A stretch of 38,929 bases of DNA from Nocardia paucivorans NBRC 100373 (GTDB lineage: Bacteria > Actinomycetota > Actinomycetes > Mycobacteriales > Mycobacteriaceae), in contig NZ_BAGE01000122.1 in the NCBI RefSeq assembly GCF_000308675.1, positions 1 through 38,929 of the forward strand. The letters run 5' to 3'. Below, in pieces: positions 24,597 to 32,570 of the stretch. Numbering within the stretch: position 1 is the first letter of the stretch; the number at the start of each line of letters is the position of its first letter. Below the pieces are notes generated by a model. That model searched no databases, was not told the origin of the DNA, and saw only the letters and a list, made by a program, of their open reading frames with translations. The position numbers were made by a program, and so were the translations under genes.

Positions 24597-24999
24597 CCAC
24601 TGTGTTGTTCGTGTGCGTGCGCAACAGCGGTAAATCGCAGAGGGCGGCCGGGCCGATGGGCCAGGCCGCCGGCGGCCGGGTCGTCGCGTTGTCGGCGGGC
24701 ACCGATCCGGGTACGAAGCTCAACGCGTTGTCGGTGGCCGCCCTCGCCGAGGTCGGAGCCGATATCGCGGGCGAATCCCCGAGCCGGTGGATCCGCTGCT
24801 GCACACCGTGGACCTGGTGGTCGTCCTCGGCCGCGAAGCCGACCTCGACGCTCCGCCCGGTGTGCGGGTGCGTCGGTGGGAGACCGACGAACCCGCGCAG
24901 CGCGGGATCGAGGGGATCGCGCGGATGCGGTTGGTCCGCGACGATATCGCTGCCCGTGTCCGCGCCCTGCTCACCGAACTCGACGTCCCCACCGTGTGA
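24593..24999 (+). pseudogene. Frameshifted ArsC-like low-molecular-weight phosphatase
   Basis: The first 60 residues (TVLFVCVRNSGKSQRAA, GTKLNALSVAALAEVGADIAGESP) are an ArsC-like phosphatase N-terminus. Near 24778 the frame breaks, and the rest of the protein is in another frame: PVDPLLHTVDLVVVLGREA, ETDEPAQRGIEGIARMRLVRDDIAARV. One missing base in the CCCCG run at about 24775-24780 explains it, so a sequencing error in a homopolymer cannot be excluded. Relatives have NSGKS in place of NxGRS and often accompany a second, typical arsC. Expression would follow acr3 by coupling. Confidence 0.8.
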
Positions 25000-25010
25000 A
25001 AGGCCCTGTC

Positions 25011-25421
25011 GTGACCGATAAGCCGAGTGTGTTGTTCGTCTGTGTCCACAACGCCGGGCGCTCCCAGATGGCCGCCGGGTTCCTGCATCATCTCGCCGAT
25101 GGCGCGATCGAGGTTCGCTCCGCGGGTAGCGCGCCCGCCGAGCGTCTGAACCCTGCCGTGGTCGAGGCGATGGCCGAGATCGGGATCGACATCACCGCCC
25201 AGACCCCGAAGATCCTCACCCCCGACGCAGTGCAGTCCTCGGATGTGGTGATCACCATGGGCTGCGGTGATACCTGCCCGGTGTTCCCCGGCATCAGCTA
25301 CCGCGACTGGGACCTGGAAGACCCTGCCGGCAAAGGCGTGGACGCGGTCCGCCCGATCCGCGACGAGATCCGCGCCCGGGTGCAGGCACTCATCGCCGAG
25401 TTGCTACCCGCCCACGCCTGA
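25011..25421 (+). CDS. arsC: Arsenate reductase (thiol-dependent, LMW-phosphatase fold)
   Basis: 136 residues from a GTG with AAAGG 7 bases upstream. The P-loop CVHNAGRSQMAA holds the nucleophilic Cys, and TMGCGDTCPVFPG supplies the two further cysteines of the disulfide cascade. RDWDLEDPAGKGVDAVRPIRDEI is the usual C-terminal block. It reduces As(V) to As(III) for export by Acr3, using thioredoxin or mycothiol; the sequence alone does not decide which. Its last 18 bases overlap the convergent hydrolase gene. Confidence 0.94.
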   Translation: MTDKPSVLFVCVHNAGRSQMAAGFLHHLADGAIEVRSAGSAPAERLNPAVVEAMAEIGIDITAQTPKILTPDAVQSSDVVITMGCGDTCPVFPGISYRDWDLEDPAGKGVDAVRPIRDEIRARVQALIAELLPAHA

Positions 25422-26225
25422 ACCCGGGAGCAGGGCCTGGGCCAAGATTGCGGGGTCGACGTGATGGCCTTGGCCCGGCAGGGTTTTGCGTGCCGGGTCC
25501 GGGAGTGCTTCGGTGAGCAGGTCGGCGGCGTCGAGGATGTAGTCGGCGCTGGTGGTGCCGGTGATCACCGTGGTCGGTGCGGTGATCGCGGTGTAGCGGC
25601 CCATATCGGGATCCAGACCGGCCAGGACCCGCAGCGTGGCGGCCAGGGTCGGGGCCTGGGCGACCTTGTGCCACCACAACGGATCGGCGCGCAGCGCAGC
25701 CAGCTCGGCCGGGGAGAACCCACCCGATACCGCGGAAGCAGTCAGGATCAGGCGCTCATACTCCCCGCCCGCGATCGCCGCATCCACCACCGCGAGATCC
25801 GGGATCGGGTAGGTGACCGGCAAAGGTGGCTCATAGACCGCCAGCCGCGGCACCCGATCCGGTGCGCACAGCGCGGTTTCCAAGGCCAGGACCGCGCCGA
25901 AGGAGTAGCCGAACACCACCTCGACGGGGCCGACCGCGTCGATCACCGCGGTGAGGTCGGCGACCTCGTGCGCGATATCCGGCGGTGACTGCGGGGCCCC
26001 GGAGGTGCCGTGACCGCGGCAATTCACTGCGACCACCGTGTAGTACTCGGCGAGGTGGCCGGCCAACCCCAGCATGCTCACCGCGCTACCCAGCCCACCG
26101 TGCACCGCCACCAGCACCGGCCCGGAACCCCGGACCAGGTAGGTGATCGGGGTGCCGTCGGCCGACAGCACGCGCCCGCCGCGGACCAGCCCCCGCGCGA
26201 CCGTGTCCACCGAGGCGTTGGTCAT
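25404..26225 (-). CDS. Alpha/beta hydrolase in the ars island
   Basis: 273 residues. Nucleophile elbow FGYSFGAVLAL, oxyanion region VAVHGGLGSAVSML, and C-terminal catalytic His in GQGHHVDP are all visible. The substrate is unknown. It is the last gene of the minus-strand unit arsI-MFS-arsO-hydrolase, and its ATG overlaps the arsO stop (ATGA, 26222-26225). The coupling suggests a role with the flavoprotein in handling an arsenic-containing or redox metabolite (inference). An upstream extension of the frame is a shadow of arsO. Confidence 0.85.
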   Translation of the reverse strand: MTNASVDTVARGLVRGGRVLSADGTPITYLVRGSGPVLVAVHGGLGSAVSMLGLAGHLAEYYTVVAVNCRGHGTSGAPQSPPDIAHEVADLTAVIDAVGPVEVVFGYSFGAVLALETALCAPDRVPRLAVYEPPLPVTYPIPDLAVVDAAIAGGEYERLILTASAVSGGFSPAELAALRADPLWWHKVAQAPTLAATLRVLAGLDPDMGRYTAITAPTTVITGTTSADYILDAADLLTEALPDPARKTLPGQGHHVDPAILAQALLPGSGVGG

Positions 26226-27304
26226 CGCGCGTGCTCCCGCTGCTGTGCCGTCGCCGGCCGTAGCCGCCGCACCAGATATGCCGCGTCCCGGCCGACCCCG
26301 CGCAGCGAGTTCGACGACGGGGTGCGCTGCCACTCCAACCCGAGGAACCCCAACCCCGGATGGGTGAGCGACAGGCCCTGGCGCTGCCGCGGGACCCCGG
26401 TCTCGGTCAGCGCCCCGGTACCGGTGAGATAGGCCAGGTGCGGGCGGTAACCGGTGGCGAAGATGACCGCATCCACCAGGGTGCGGGTGCCGTCGGGCCA
26501 CACCACACCCTCCGGTGTGAACGCGGTGAACATCTCCCGCCGCTGCGGTCGACCGCCGGCCAGGGCGGCGCGGTAGCGGCCGTCGTCGAGCACCGGCTGC
26601 GTCGGCGCCTGTTTCACGATCCGGCCCAAGGGGACGGCATCGAACCCGGTGACGGTGAACCAGAAATGCACATCCCGGCCCAGCGGCCGCTGCGGCACGA
26701 ACTTCACCGGCGCCCTACTGGCCAGCACCACTTCGGCGTGCTCTGCGAGCTCGGCAGCGATCTGCACCGCCGAGTTCCCCGCGCCCACCACGACCACTCG
26801 CCGGCCGGCGAACTCGGCCGGGTTGCGGTATCGGCCGGCATGCAGGATCCGGCCCCCGAACTCGTCTCGCCCGGGAACGGCGGGCAGGAATGGAGAATTG
26901 AACGACCCGGTCGCCGTGACCACCCGCGGCGCGGTGAACACCGCACCCGAGCCGGTGGTGACCGCGAATCCCTCACCGTCGGTAGAGGCGACGGTCTCGA
27001 CGGCAGCGCTGGTGTGGATGTCGGCGTCCAGGGCGGCGGCGTAGGTGCGCAGGTAGTCGATCACTTCATCGCGGTGGGGATACCGGTCCGGATCCCCAGG
27101 AAACCGGCGCCCGGGGAGGGCACTGTAGCGGGCCGGGGAGAACAGGGTCAGGCTGTCGTAATAGCGCGGCCAGGATCCCACCGGCTCAGGCCCGGCTTCC
27201 AGGACCGCGGTGTTCAGGCCCGTGGCGGTGAGGTGGTAGGCGGCGGCCAGGCCGGATTGGCCACCGCCGATGACCACCGCGTCGTATGCGTGTTCGGTTG
27301 TCAC
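26222..27304 (-). CDS. arsO: ArsO-like flavoprotein monooxygenase
   Basis: 360 residues with two dinucleotide folds: AVVIGGGQSGLAAAYHL (FAD) near the N-terminus and VVVVGAGNSAVQIAAEL (NADPH) near residue 170, plus the late ATGYRPHLAYL motif. The pattern YYDSLTLFSPARYSALPG is typical of the single-component flavin monooxygenases named ArsO in arsenic clusters. The enzyme activity of that group is not firmly settled. The start is GTG, overlapping the MFS stop (27301-27304). Confidence 0.83.
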   Translation of the reverse strand: MTTEHAYDAVVIGGGQSGLAAAYHLTATGLNTAVLEAGPEPVGSWPRYYDSLTLFSPARYSALPGRRFPGDPDRYPHRDEVIDYLRTYAAALDADIHTSAAVETVASTDGEGFAVTTGSGAVFTAPRVVTATGSFNSPFLPAVPGRDEFGGRILHAGRYRNPAEFAGRRVVVVGAGNSAVQIAAELAEHAEVVLASRAPVKFVPQRPLGRDVHFWFTVTGFDAVPLGRIVKQAPTQPVLDDGRYRAALAGGRPQRREMFTAFTPEGVVWPDGTRTLVDAVIFATGYRPHLAYLTGTGALTETGVPRQRQGLSLTHPGLGFLGLEWQRTPSSNSLRGVGRDAAYLVRRLRPATAQQREHAR

Positions 27305-28530
27305 AAGGTCTCTTTCTTCGAACTATCGACCCTGGTCAGGGTCGCGGTGAGCGCGGCGACGGCAGCGACCGCACCGAGGACGAGGTAGGCGTGGGCGTAG
27401 CTGCCAGTCCACGCCGACAGCACCGTGCCCGCCCACGGCGCCAGCGCGGACACGATCACCACCGGTGCCGACAGCAGGCCGTTCAAACGGCCGTAGTGGG
27501 TGGCGCCCCACCGGTCGGTGATCGCGGTGGCCTGGATCAGGGTGAAGATCCCGCGCACCAGCCCGGCGCCGATCGCGACCGCGATCAACACGATCCCCGC
27601 CGACACCACCCCCAGCAGCGCGGTCGAGACCGCGAGCGCGGCCAGGACCAGTACAGTGCGGGCGGTGACACCGGTGTGCCGGGCCAACGCGGGGTAGCCG
27701 ATGCGGCCCAACACCTGGCCGGCGCCGCCGAGCCCGAGCGCGGTCGCGGCCAACCCGGTGCTGAACCCCTGCTCCTGCAGCAGGGCAACCAGGTTGAAGA
27801 TGCCGGCGAAGCTCGCGAACGCCGCCAGACACAAGGTCACCACCAGCGCGGCGAACCGCGGGCTGCGTGCGATCCGAGTGTGATCGGCATGCGCCGCGAT
27901 CGCCGGGGCCGGTGGGTCCGGCCATGCCGCCCGCAACCCGAACCAATGCGCCGGCACCGTCACCACCGCGAGCACCGCAGCAAGGATCAGATAGGTGGCA
28001 CGCCAATCGGAGTGCGTATCCAAAGCGGCGGTCAGCGGCGCGAACACCGTGGACGCCAACCCACCGGCCAGGGTGAGGATCATCAGCGCGGTCACGCTCT
28101 GCAACCCCCACCAGCGGGTCAACGCCGCGAACGCCGGCGGATACAACACCGCCCCCATCGCCACACCCGCCGCCAACCAACCGAGATAGAACACCGGCAG
28201 GTTCGGCGCGGCCGCGATCGCGACCAGCGCGGCCACCCCGAGAACCGATCCGGCGGTCATCACCCGCCGCGGGCCCGTCCGGTCCAGAAGCGCACCGACC
28301 GGGATCCCGGTGAGCGCGGTCGCGAGCTGACCGAGGGAGAACGCGGCGGTGATCACCGTTGCCGACCACCCCGTCTCGCGGGTGATCGACACCGAGAGCA
28401 CCGGAAACGCGTAATACAGAATCCCCCAACCAGATATCTGGGTCAGGCACAGCACCGCCAACACCCGGCGGCGCCCCGCCCGCGACAACTCACCTACCGC
28501 TGCCGCGGGCGCGGTCTCCACATCGGTCAC
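27301..28530 (-). CDS. MFS transporter of the ars island
   Basis: 409 residues with about twelve hydrophobic helices. The MFS signature between helices 2 and 3 is GIPVGALLDRTGPRRVMTAG. Its position between arsI and arsO, with short or overlapping junctions, implies export of an arsenical or of a product of these enzymes; the exact substrate cannot be read from sequence. ArsJ, which pairs with a GAPDH-type enzyme, is unlikely because no such gene is present. The start at 28530 lies 15 bases after the arsI stop. Confidence 0.9.
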   Translation of the reverse strand: MTDVETAPAAAVGELSRAGRRRVLAVLCLTQISGWGILYYAFPVLSVSITRETGWSATVITAAFSLGQLATALTGIPVGALLDRTGPRRVMTAGSVLGVAALVAIAAAPNLPVFYLGWLAAGVAMGAVLYPPAFAALTRWWGLQSVTALMILTLAGGLASTVFAPLTAALDTHSDWRATYLILAAVLAVVTVPAHWFGLRAAWPDPPAPAIAAHADHTRIARSPRFAALVVTLCLAAFASFAGIFNLVALLQEQGFSTGLAATALGLGGAGQVLGRIGYPALARHTGVTARTVLVLAALAVSTALLGVVSAGIVLIAVAIGAGLVRGIFTLIQATAITDRWGATHYGRLNGLLSAPVVIVSALAPWAGTVLSAWTGSYAHAYLVLGAVAAVAALTATLTRVDSSKKETL

Positions 28531-28545
28531 GCCGAGACCTGGGCT

Positions 28546-29064
28546 CTACCGGGCGACAGCGGCCGGCGCGCAGCACGCCACCGTCGACTCCGTCCCGGAC
28601 TCCTCGGGCGCGGCCTCGCCGCGGCCGGCGGTGCCGCAGCACGCCTGCACCGCCTCCGCGTCGTCCTTGCCGGCGAACCGAGGTTCGGTGCCGAAGTGCT
28701 CGGTATCCGCGAGGACGGTGTAGACCTCCCACCGCTCTTTGTTCGGGCCGGTCACCCACACCTTGTCCTGGGTCGCGAAGCAACAGGTCGTCGCGATCTG
28801 CTCCTCGGTGAACAACCCCGCCTCCGACAGCCGGGCGATCTCGGCGTGTACCTTCTGCGAGGACTCCACCTCGACACCGAGGTGGTTCACGCTGCCGCCA
28901 TGACCGGGATTCTCGATGAGCACCAGCTTCAACGGCGGCTCGGCGACCGCGAAATTCGCATAGCCGGGCTTGCGCTTCGCGGGTTGAACACCGAACAGGG
29001 TCGAGTAGAACTCGACGGCCTGCTCCAGATCGTCGACGTTGAGTGCGAGCTGAACACGTGACAT
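28546..29064 (-). CDS. arsI: ArsI/CadI-type VOC-fold protein (organoarsenical C-As lyase family)
   Basis: 172 residues. MSRVQLALNVDDLEQAVEFYSTLFG starts the first VOC module. TTCCFATQDKVWVTGPNKERWEVY contains the vicinal cysteine pair that binds trivalent organoarsenicals in ArsI, together with the metal-ligand region. The C-terminus carries extra cysteines (VQACCGTAG, VACCAP). ArsI cleaves the carbon-arsenic bond of methylarsenite; CadI, a close relative, is cadmium-induced, so the substrate is not certain. It is the first gene of the minus-strand unit and divergent from the second arsR. The ATG at 29064 matches family length. Confidence 0.9.
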   Translation of the reverse strand: MSRVQLALNVDDLEQAVEFYSTLFGVQPAKRKPGYANFAVAEPPLKLVLIENPGHGGSVNHLGVEVESSQKVHAEIARLSEAGLFTEEQIATTCCFATQDKVWVTGPNKERWEVYTVLADTEHFGTEPRFAGKDDAEAVQACCGTAGRGEAAPEESGTESTVACCAPAAVAR

Positions 29065-29086
29065 GATAACCACCACCTGTGTGACA

Positions 29087-29132
29087 TATATCGAAGGATT
29101 GACGGCGCCCAGTCTGCCACCTTTTCGACATA
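29087..29132. promoter_or_regulatory. Divergent arsI/arsR operator region
   Basis: TATATCGAA (29087-29095) and TTCGACATA (29124-29132) form an inverted repeat with one mismatch across the 96-base spacer between arsI and arsR. TTGACG at 29099-29104 is a candidate -35 towards arsR. The ATATCGA half-site is shared with the operator before the first arsR. One regulator could therefore control both units. Confidence 0.45.
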
Positions 29133-29160
29133 AGTCAACATCGTAGGTAGGATGGATTTC

Positions 29161-29520
29161 ATGCCCAAAGCGCTGCCCGTCATCGACATGACAACCCCGC
29201 TCTGCTGCCCGCCCGTGGCGGCCGGCCCGGTCGACGACGAGGCCGCCCTGCACGTCGCGCTCCGATTGAAAGCGCTGGCCGATCCGGTCCGGGTCAAACT
29301 CATGTCCCTGCTGCTGGCCAACCCGGAAACCGGATGCAACGGCGGCGAACTCGCCGACACGGTCGGACTCTCCGAATCCACGGTCAGCCACCACCTCGGC
29401 CAACTCCGCAAAGCCGGACTCGTCACCTCCGAACGCCACGGCATGAACGTCATCCACCGCGCCCACCGCGACGCCCTCGCCGCACTCTGCCTCGTCCTCG
29501 ACCCCAACTGCTGCCGCTGA
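29161..29520 (+). CDS. arsR: Second ArsR-family regulator, N-terminal Cys-Cys type
   Basis: 119 residues from the ATG at 29161. The AGGTAGGA ribosome site ends 8 bases upstream, whereas the ATG at 29152 would sit inside it. The winged helix is clear (LKALADPVRVKLMSLLL, ELADTVGLSESTVSHHLGQLRKAGLV). Cys15-Cys16 (TPLCCPP) and Cys59 (PETGCNGG) match the N-terminal arsenite site of Corynebacterium glutamicum ArsR rather than the CxC helix site of the first arsR here. The sequence ends NCCR. It is divergent from arsI and probably controls that operon. Confidence 0.92.
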   Translation: MPKALPVIDMTTPLCCPPVAAGPVDDEAALHVALRLKALADPVRVKLMSLLLANPETGCNGGELADTVGLSESTVSHHLGQLRKAGLVTSERHGMNVIHRAHRDALAALCLVLDPNCCR

Positions 29521-29590
29521 CACCCGGCCCGCCCTTCGGTCCAGAAACCGCACCTGACCGGGGGTAAGCGCCGCCCGGGAGACGTCCCTA

Positions 29591-29616
29591 TGTCTCAAAA
29601 CATCGGTAATGAGACA
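29591..29616 (+). repeat. Serine-recombinase-like dyad site, copy C
   Basis: The 26-bp segment begins TGTCTCAAAACATCGG and ends ATGAGACA, with TGTCTCA and TGAGACA as perfect arms. It matches copy B (22971) at 18 of 26 positions and copy A (20076) in its left half. It lies 70 bases after the second arsR, at the right edge of the ars island. Confidence 0.55.
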
Positions 29617-29678
29617 CTCTGGTGACAGGCTCGCTCGAGGCGAAGACTGGGCAGAAGGACAATCGGAAGGAGGGCGTC

Positions 29679-29855
29679 ATGTCCAAGTCTGGCGGCAAGA
29701 GCGGTGGCGGGAAGATGACCGGCGCCGCCGCCTCTCGCATCCAGTCCGCGGCCGCGAAGAACCCGGGCAGCAGCTCGGCCAAGTCGGGGTTCGCTCCCCG
29801 CGCCCAGTCCAGCGCAGCCAAGAGCAGCGCAGACAAGGGCGGCGGGAACAAATAG
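29679..29855 (+). CDS. Small basic Ser/Ala/Lys-rich protein (SMP-like)
   Basis: 58 residues from an ATG with GGAAGGAGG about 6 bases upstream, a very strong ribosome site. The sequence is low complexity (GAAASRIQSAAAKNPGSSS, FAPRAQSSAAKS) and resembles short actinobacterial proteins annotated as seed-maturation-protein-like. It is probably disordered and abundant, possibly stress-related (inference from composition only). A strong terminator follows 22 bases later, making this a monocistronic unit. Confidence 0.75.
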   Translation: MSKSGGKSGGGKMTGAAASRIQSAAAKNPGSSSAKSGFAPRAQSSAAKSSADKGGGNK

Positions 29856-29876
29856 CCGGTACAGACCCCCGCTCAC

Positions 29877-29914
29877 GAGAGAGCCCCGGAGAATTCCGGG
29901 GCTCTCTCCTTCTT
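29877..29914 (+). terminator. Strong rho-independent terminator
   Basis: A perfect 14-bp stem (29877-29890 with 29895-29908), loop GAAT, then CTTCTT. It ends the small basic-protein transcript. The 255 bases that follow, up to 30169, show no gene; the promoter of the sigma-factor operon should lie there. Confidence 0.88.
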
Positions 29915-30169
29915 GACAGTGGCCTTTTGACCTGGTCGAGCCATTGTCGTTGTTTTCCGCGCGATTATTACCGGAACCCCTTCCTGCCGGGGTGGTCTGA
30001 CTGATCCGAGGGCTAACACGACGGTGGCGAATGGGTCATCGCTTCCTCTCACGGCGACCTCAGCCGCTCGTCCAGGTCGGCCCCCTTGTCCTTTACGGGC
30101 TCGGCGGGCAGATGGTTCAGCCTGACCTGCCGATCCAGAGATTTCTTGCCCGGGAAACGATTATCCTGC

Positions 30170-30457
30170 ATGACGTTGTCCTTCTGGGGCCACCTACCGT
30201 GGTCGAGCCCGCTGTGGTTGGTTCTCATCCCCGTCCTGGGGGTTGTCGGGTCAGGACTGATCGGTTGTCTTCGAGCCTGGCAGCAGCATCGTGATACACG
30301 AATGATCCTGCGTGCCGCACCTGCCGGTAGCCGAGTGATCAGTATCAACCGGTGCAGATCGTCGATCGCATCGCATGTGGTCGAAGTAGCAACCGCCCCA
30401 GTAATGGACGTGGTCACGCCAGCCGAGTCGATGCCACAGGAGACACCGCGGACATGA
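30170..30457 (+). CDS. Small membrane protein of sigma-factor operon
   Basis: 95 residues from the ATG at 30170, without a clear ribosome site. One hydrophobic helix (PLWLVLIPVLGVVGSGLIGCL, residues 14-34) is followed by a basic segment and a polar tail, so most of the protein is cytoplasmic. The stop overlaps the sigma factor ATG (ATGA, 30454-30457). I recognise no family. As first gene of a coupled operon with a sigma factor and a GTPase fusion, it could be a membrane anchor or sensor for them (inference). Confidence 0.6.
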   Translation: MTLSFWGHLPWSSPLWLVLIPVLGVVGSGLIGCLRAWQQHRDTRMILRAAPAGSRVISINRCRSSIASHVVEVATAPVMDVVTPAESMPQETPRT

Positions 30458-31086
30458 CAGCAGCTTCCGATGACGAGAACATCTCGTCCATCAGGGACAT
30501 CTACGCACGTGAGTATCAGAGCGTTCGTTCACATCTGAAGCTCGCGCTGCGCGGGAATGCTTCTCTCGCCGAGGACCTCACCCACGAAGTCTTCCTGGAA
30601 CTGTGGCGCCTGCACGGCGACGCTCTCTCTGCGATGTCGCATACTCACGTGCGAGCGAAGCTGTTCATGACAGCGAACTCCCGCGTGATCGACATGTATC
30701 GCCGCAACCGCAAGGAGATCACGGTTCCCGATCCCACACACGAGACCGTGCAGGCTGCAGCGAGACCCCCAGCGGCGCCGGATCCCAGTGAACGCGTTCT
30801 GGCCGTCGATACGCTCGAAAGGTTCTGGCGGGTGCTGCGAGAAGACCTGACCGATAGAGAGTTTCAGGCCGCCTATCTCAGCTGGGCGGTAGGGATGAAC
30901 GGTACGGAGGTCGCGGCCGCACTGAGGACGACACGGACGGTCGCCTACCAACTCAGGGACGCGGCACGCAAGAAGATCGAGGTGCTGGTCAACCGCGACC
31001 CGTACCACATCGTCTTCAAAGACGATGGCGACCTGGCCGCGAGTATCTCTTCGACGGGGGCACACACCGGAGGACACAAGTCATGA
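30454..31086 (+). CDS. ECF-like sigma-70 family factor
   Basis: 210 residues. Region 2: YAREYQSVRSHLKLALRG, AEDLTHEVFLELWRL, HVRAKLFMTANSRVIDMYRR. Region 4: LREDLTDREFQAAYLSWAVG, GTEVAAALRTTRTVAYQLRDAARKKI. It lacks regions 1 and 3, as ECF factors do. The C-terminus is extended by about 35 residues beyond region 4. No zinc-finger anti-sigma gene follows. Instead the stop overlaps a DUF742-GTPase fusion gene (ATGA, 31083-31086), which may take the control role. Targets are unknown. Confidence 0.85.
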   Translation: MTAASDDENISSIRDIYAREYQSVRSHLKLALRGNASLAEDLTHEVFLELWRLHGDALSAMSHTHVRAKLFMTANSRVIDMYRRNRKEITVPDPTHETVQAAARPPAAPDPSERVLAVDTLERFWRVLREDLTDREFQAAYLSWAVGMNGTEVAAALRTTRTVAYQLRDAARKKIEVLVNRDPYHIVFKDDGDLAASISSTGAHTGGHKS

Positions 31087-32297
31087 GCAACGACAGGGAG
31101 ATCAACGAGGCTACCGAGTCGGTCACGGTGAACCAAGCGTTCGGGGAGCTGTATGCCTACCTCGTCGATACCGGCGACCGAGGTGATGCAGACGCCGGCT
31201 GGGCGCGACTGCATCACGCAATCGAGGATCAGCGCATCGCTGATAGCGCTGGTAGGGAGCCGTCAACCGAGGGAATGGGTGAATCGCAATGCACCCCGCC
31301 CGCAGATGGGCACGCCACGCACTTCGAAACTGTCGGGTCCGCCCGGAGCGACGAATCCGCGGTCCAGCCGAGGAAGCTGGATCATCTCGACGGCGCCACC
31401 GTGTACGCCGCCGGCCATATCGAACCGAAAGCCACGATGCCCGCACACTATCGGCTGTTACGGCAGGCCTGTGCCCAGCCGCGGCCGATCAGCGATGTTG
31501 CGGCCGAGCTCGGGTGGCCGCTGGCCTCGCTACGGGAACTGGTCGACGATATGGCCGACCTGGGGTTGGTGATCGTGTGTCCACGTGCTGTGTGGCCGGA
31601 TGACCTGCCTTGGACAGCCTCGGACAGCGCCGGCAGCCACGCAGCGGCTGGCGCTACTTCCGGCGCACGGCTGGCGACGGACGCCACGACGTTCGCCAAG
31701 ATCATCATCGCTGGGGGCGGCGGGACCGGCAAGACCGCTCTGATCTCCTCGTTGTCGCATCAGATGTACTACGTCGACGTGTCGGACATCGCCCCTACCT
31801 TCGGCGACCCTGCAGAGTCTTTGTCGGCGGACTCGCCGCGCGGTCGGCTGCAACTCGGCCGCATCAACTTGGCCAACGACCTCGCTCTGATTTTGTTCGC
31901 AGCGCCGAACTCTTGCATGCGGCATCGGATATACGACGAATGGGTGCAGGGCGCGATCGGCGCACTCGTACTGGTCGATCCCCAGCGCCTCGAGGACAGC
32001 TTCGACGCGATCGACTACTTCCAATCGCGCGACTTCCCGTTCGCGGTGGCGATCACCGAGTTCGATAGGGCAGACACCCAACCTATCGAGATCCTCCGCG
32101 AAGCCCTCCAACTCGATAAGGAGGTGCCGATCCTCTCGCTGAGCGCCCGACCATGGCACTCAGGCAGGCAAGCCTTGGTCACCCTCACCGAGTACGCACT
32201 GCACCGAGTCCGCTCCGAAGAGTCTGTAGATGAGGGTGACATCGCACAAACGCAGGCGCGAGTGCTTGTATCCCTGCAGGGACCAGGGAAGCAGTAG
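31083..32297 (+). CDS. DUF742 domain fused to CvnD-type GTPase
   Basis: 404 residues. The N-terminal 100 residues are helical then disordered (FGELYAYLVDTGDRGDADAG). Residues about 118-170 (PAHYRLLRQACAQPRPISDV, ASLRELVDDMADLGLVIV) form a winged-helix DUF742 domain. Residues 205-385 are a small GTPase of the conservon CvnD/MglA type: P-loop IIAGGGGTGKTALI, DLALILFAAP, QGAIGALVLVDPQRLEDSFDAIDYF, and FAVAITEFDRA. The usual G3 GTPGQ is replaced by AAPNS, so hydrolysis may be impaired. In Streptomyces conservons, CvnC (DUF742) and CvnD are separate proteins next to a sensor kinase. Here they are one polypeptide behind a sigma factor, and kinase and roadblock genes are missing. Confidence 0.82.
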   Translation: MSNDREINEATESVTVNQAFGELYAYLVDTGDRGDADAGWARLHHAIEDQRIADSAGREPSTEGMGESQCTPPADGHATHFETVGSARSDESAVQPRKLDHLDGATVYAAGHIEPKATMPAHYRLLRQACAQPRPISDVAAELGWPLASLRELVDDMADLGLVIVCPRAVWPDDLPWTASDSAGSHAAAGATSGARLATDATTFAKIIIAGGGGTGKTALISSLSHQMYYVDVSDIAPTFGDPAESLSADSPRGRLQLGRINLANDLALILFAAPNSCMRHRIYDEWVQGAIGALVLVDPQRLEDSFDAIDYFQSRDFPFAVAITEFDRADTQPIEILREALQLDKEVPILSLSARPWHSGRQALVTLTEYALHRVRSEESVDEGDIAQTQARVLVSLQGPGKQ

Positions 32298-32320
32298 ATC
32301 AGCCCCGGAACAGGGTTCAT

Positions 32321-32347
32321 CCCCTGGCGGATACCGGACGCCAGGGG
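32321..32347 (+). terminator. Hairpin terminator after the sigma-factor operon
   Basis: CCCCTGGCG (32321-32329) pairs perfectly with CGCCAGGGG (32339-32347) around a 9-base loop, 24 bases after the stop. No T-run follows, as is common in this group. The rest of 32298-32570 shows no gene. Confidence 0.65.
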
Positions 32348-32570
32348 ACGAACTTTACTTCGGGGTTGGTCTCTACCTGCCCAGGTCACTGTGGAGTTGT
32401 CTGCGGCCGGCGGAGACCCGGCCCGTGGGGTCCACGCTGTCGGTCCGGCAGTTCTGCATGTAGTAGGCCACGGGGTGGAGGCGATTCACGGTGCATCACC
32501 GGCGCCGGCGCTCTACAAACCGGCCTGGCCGTCGTCGAAGGATTGGTTCAGTCGTCGGTGGCTGCTGGTG

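Noticed and set aside
26360..27388. Long plus-strand frame over arsO
   Set aside because: Gly/Arg/His-rich shadow of a gene with clear FAD and NADPH motifs on the other strand.
27286..29061. 591-residue plus-strand frame over the MFS transporter and arsI
   Set aside because: Extremely Arg/Gln/His-rich; both genes beneath it on the minus strand have unmistakable family motifs.
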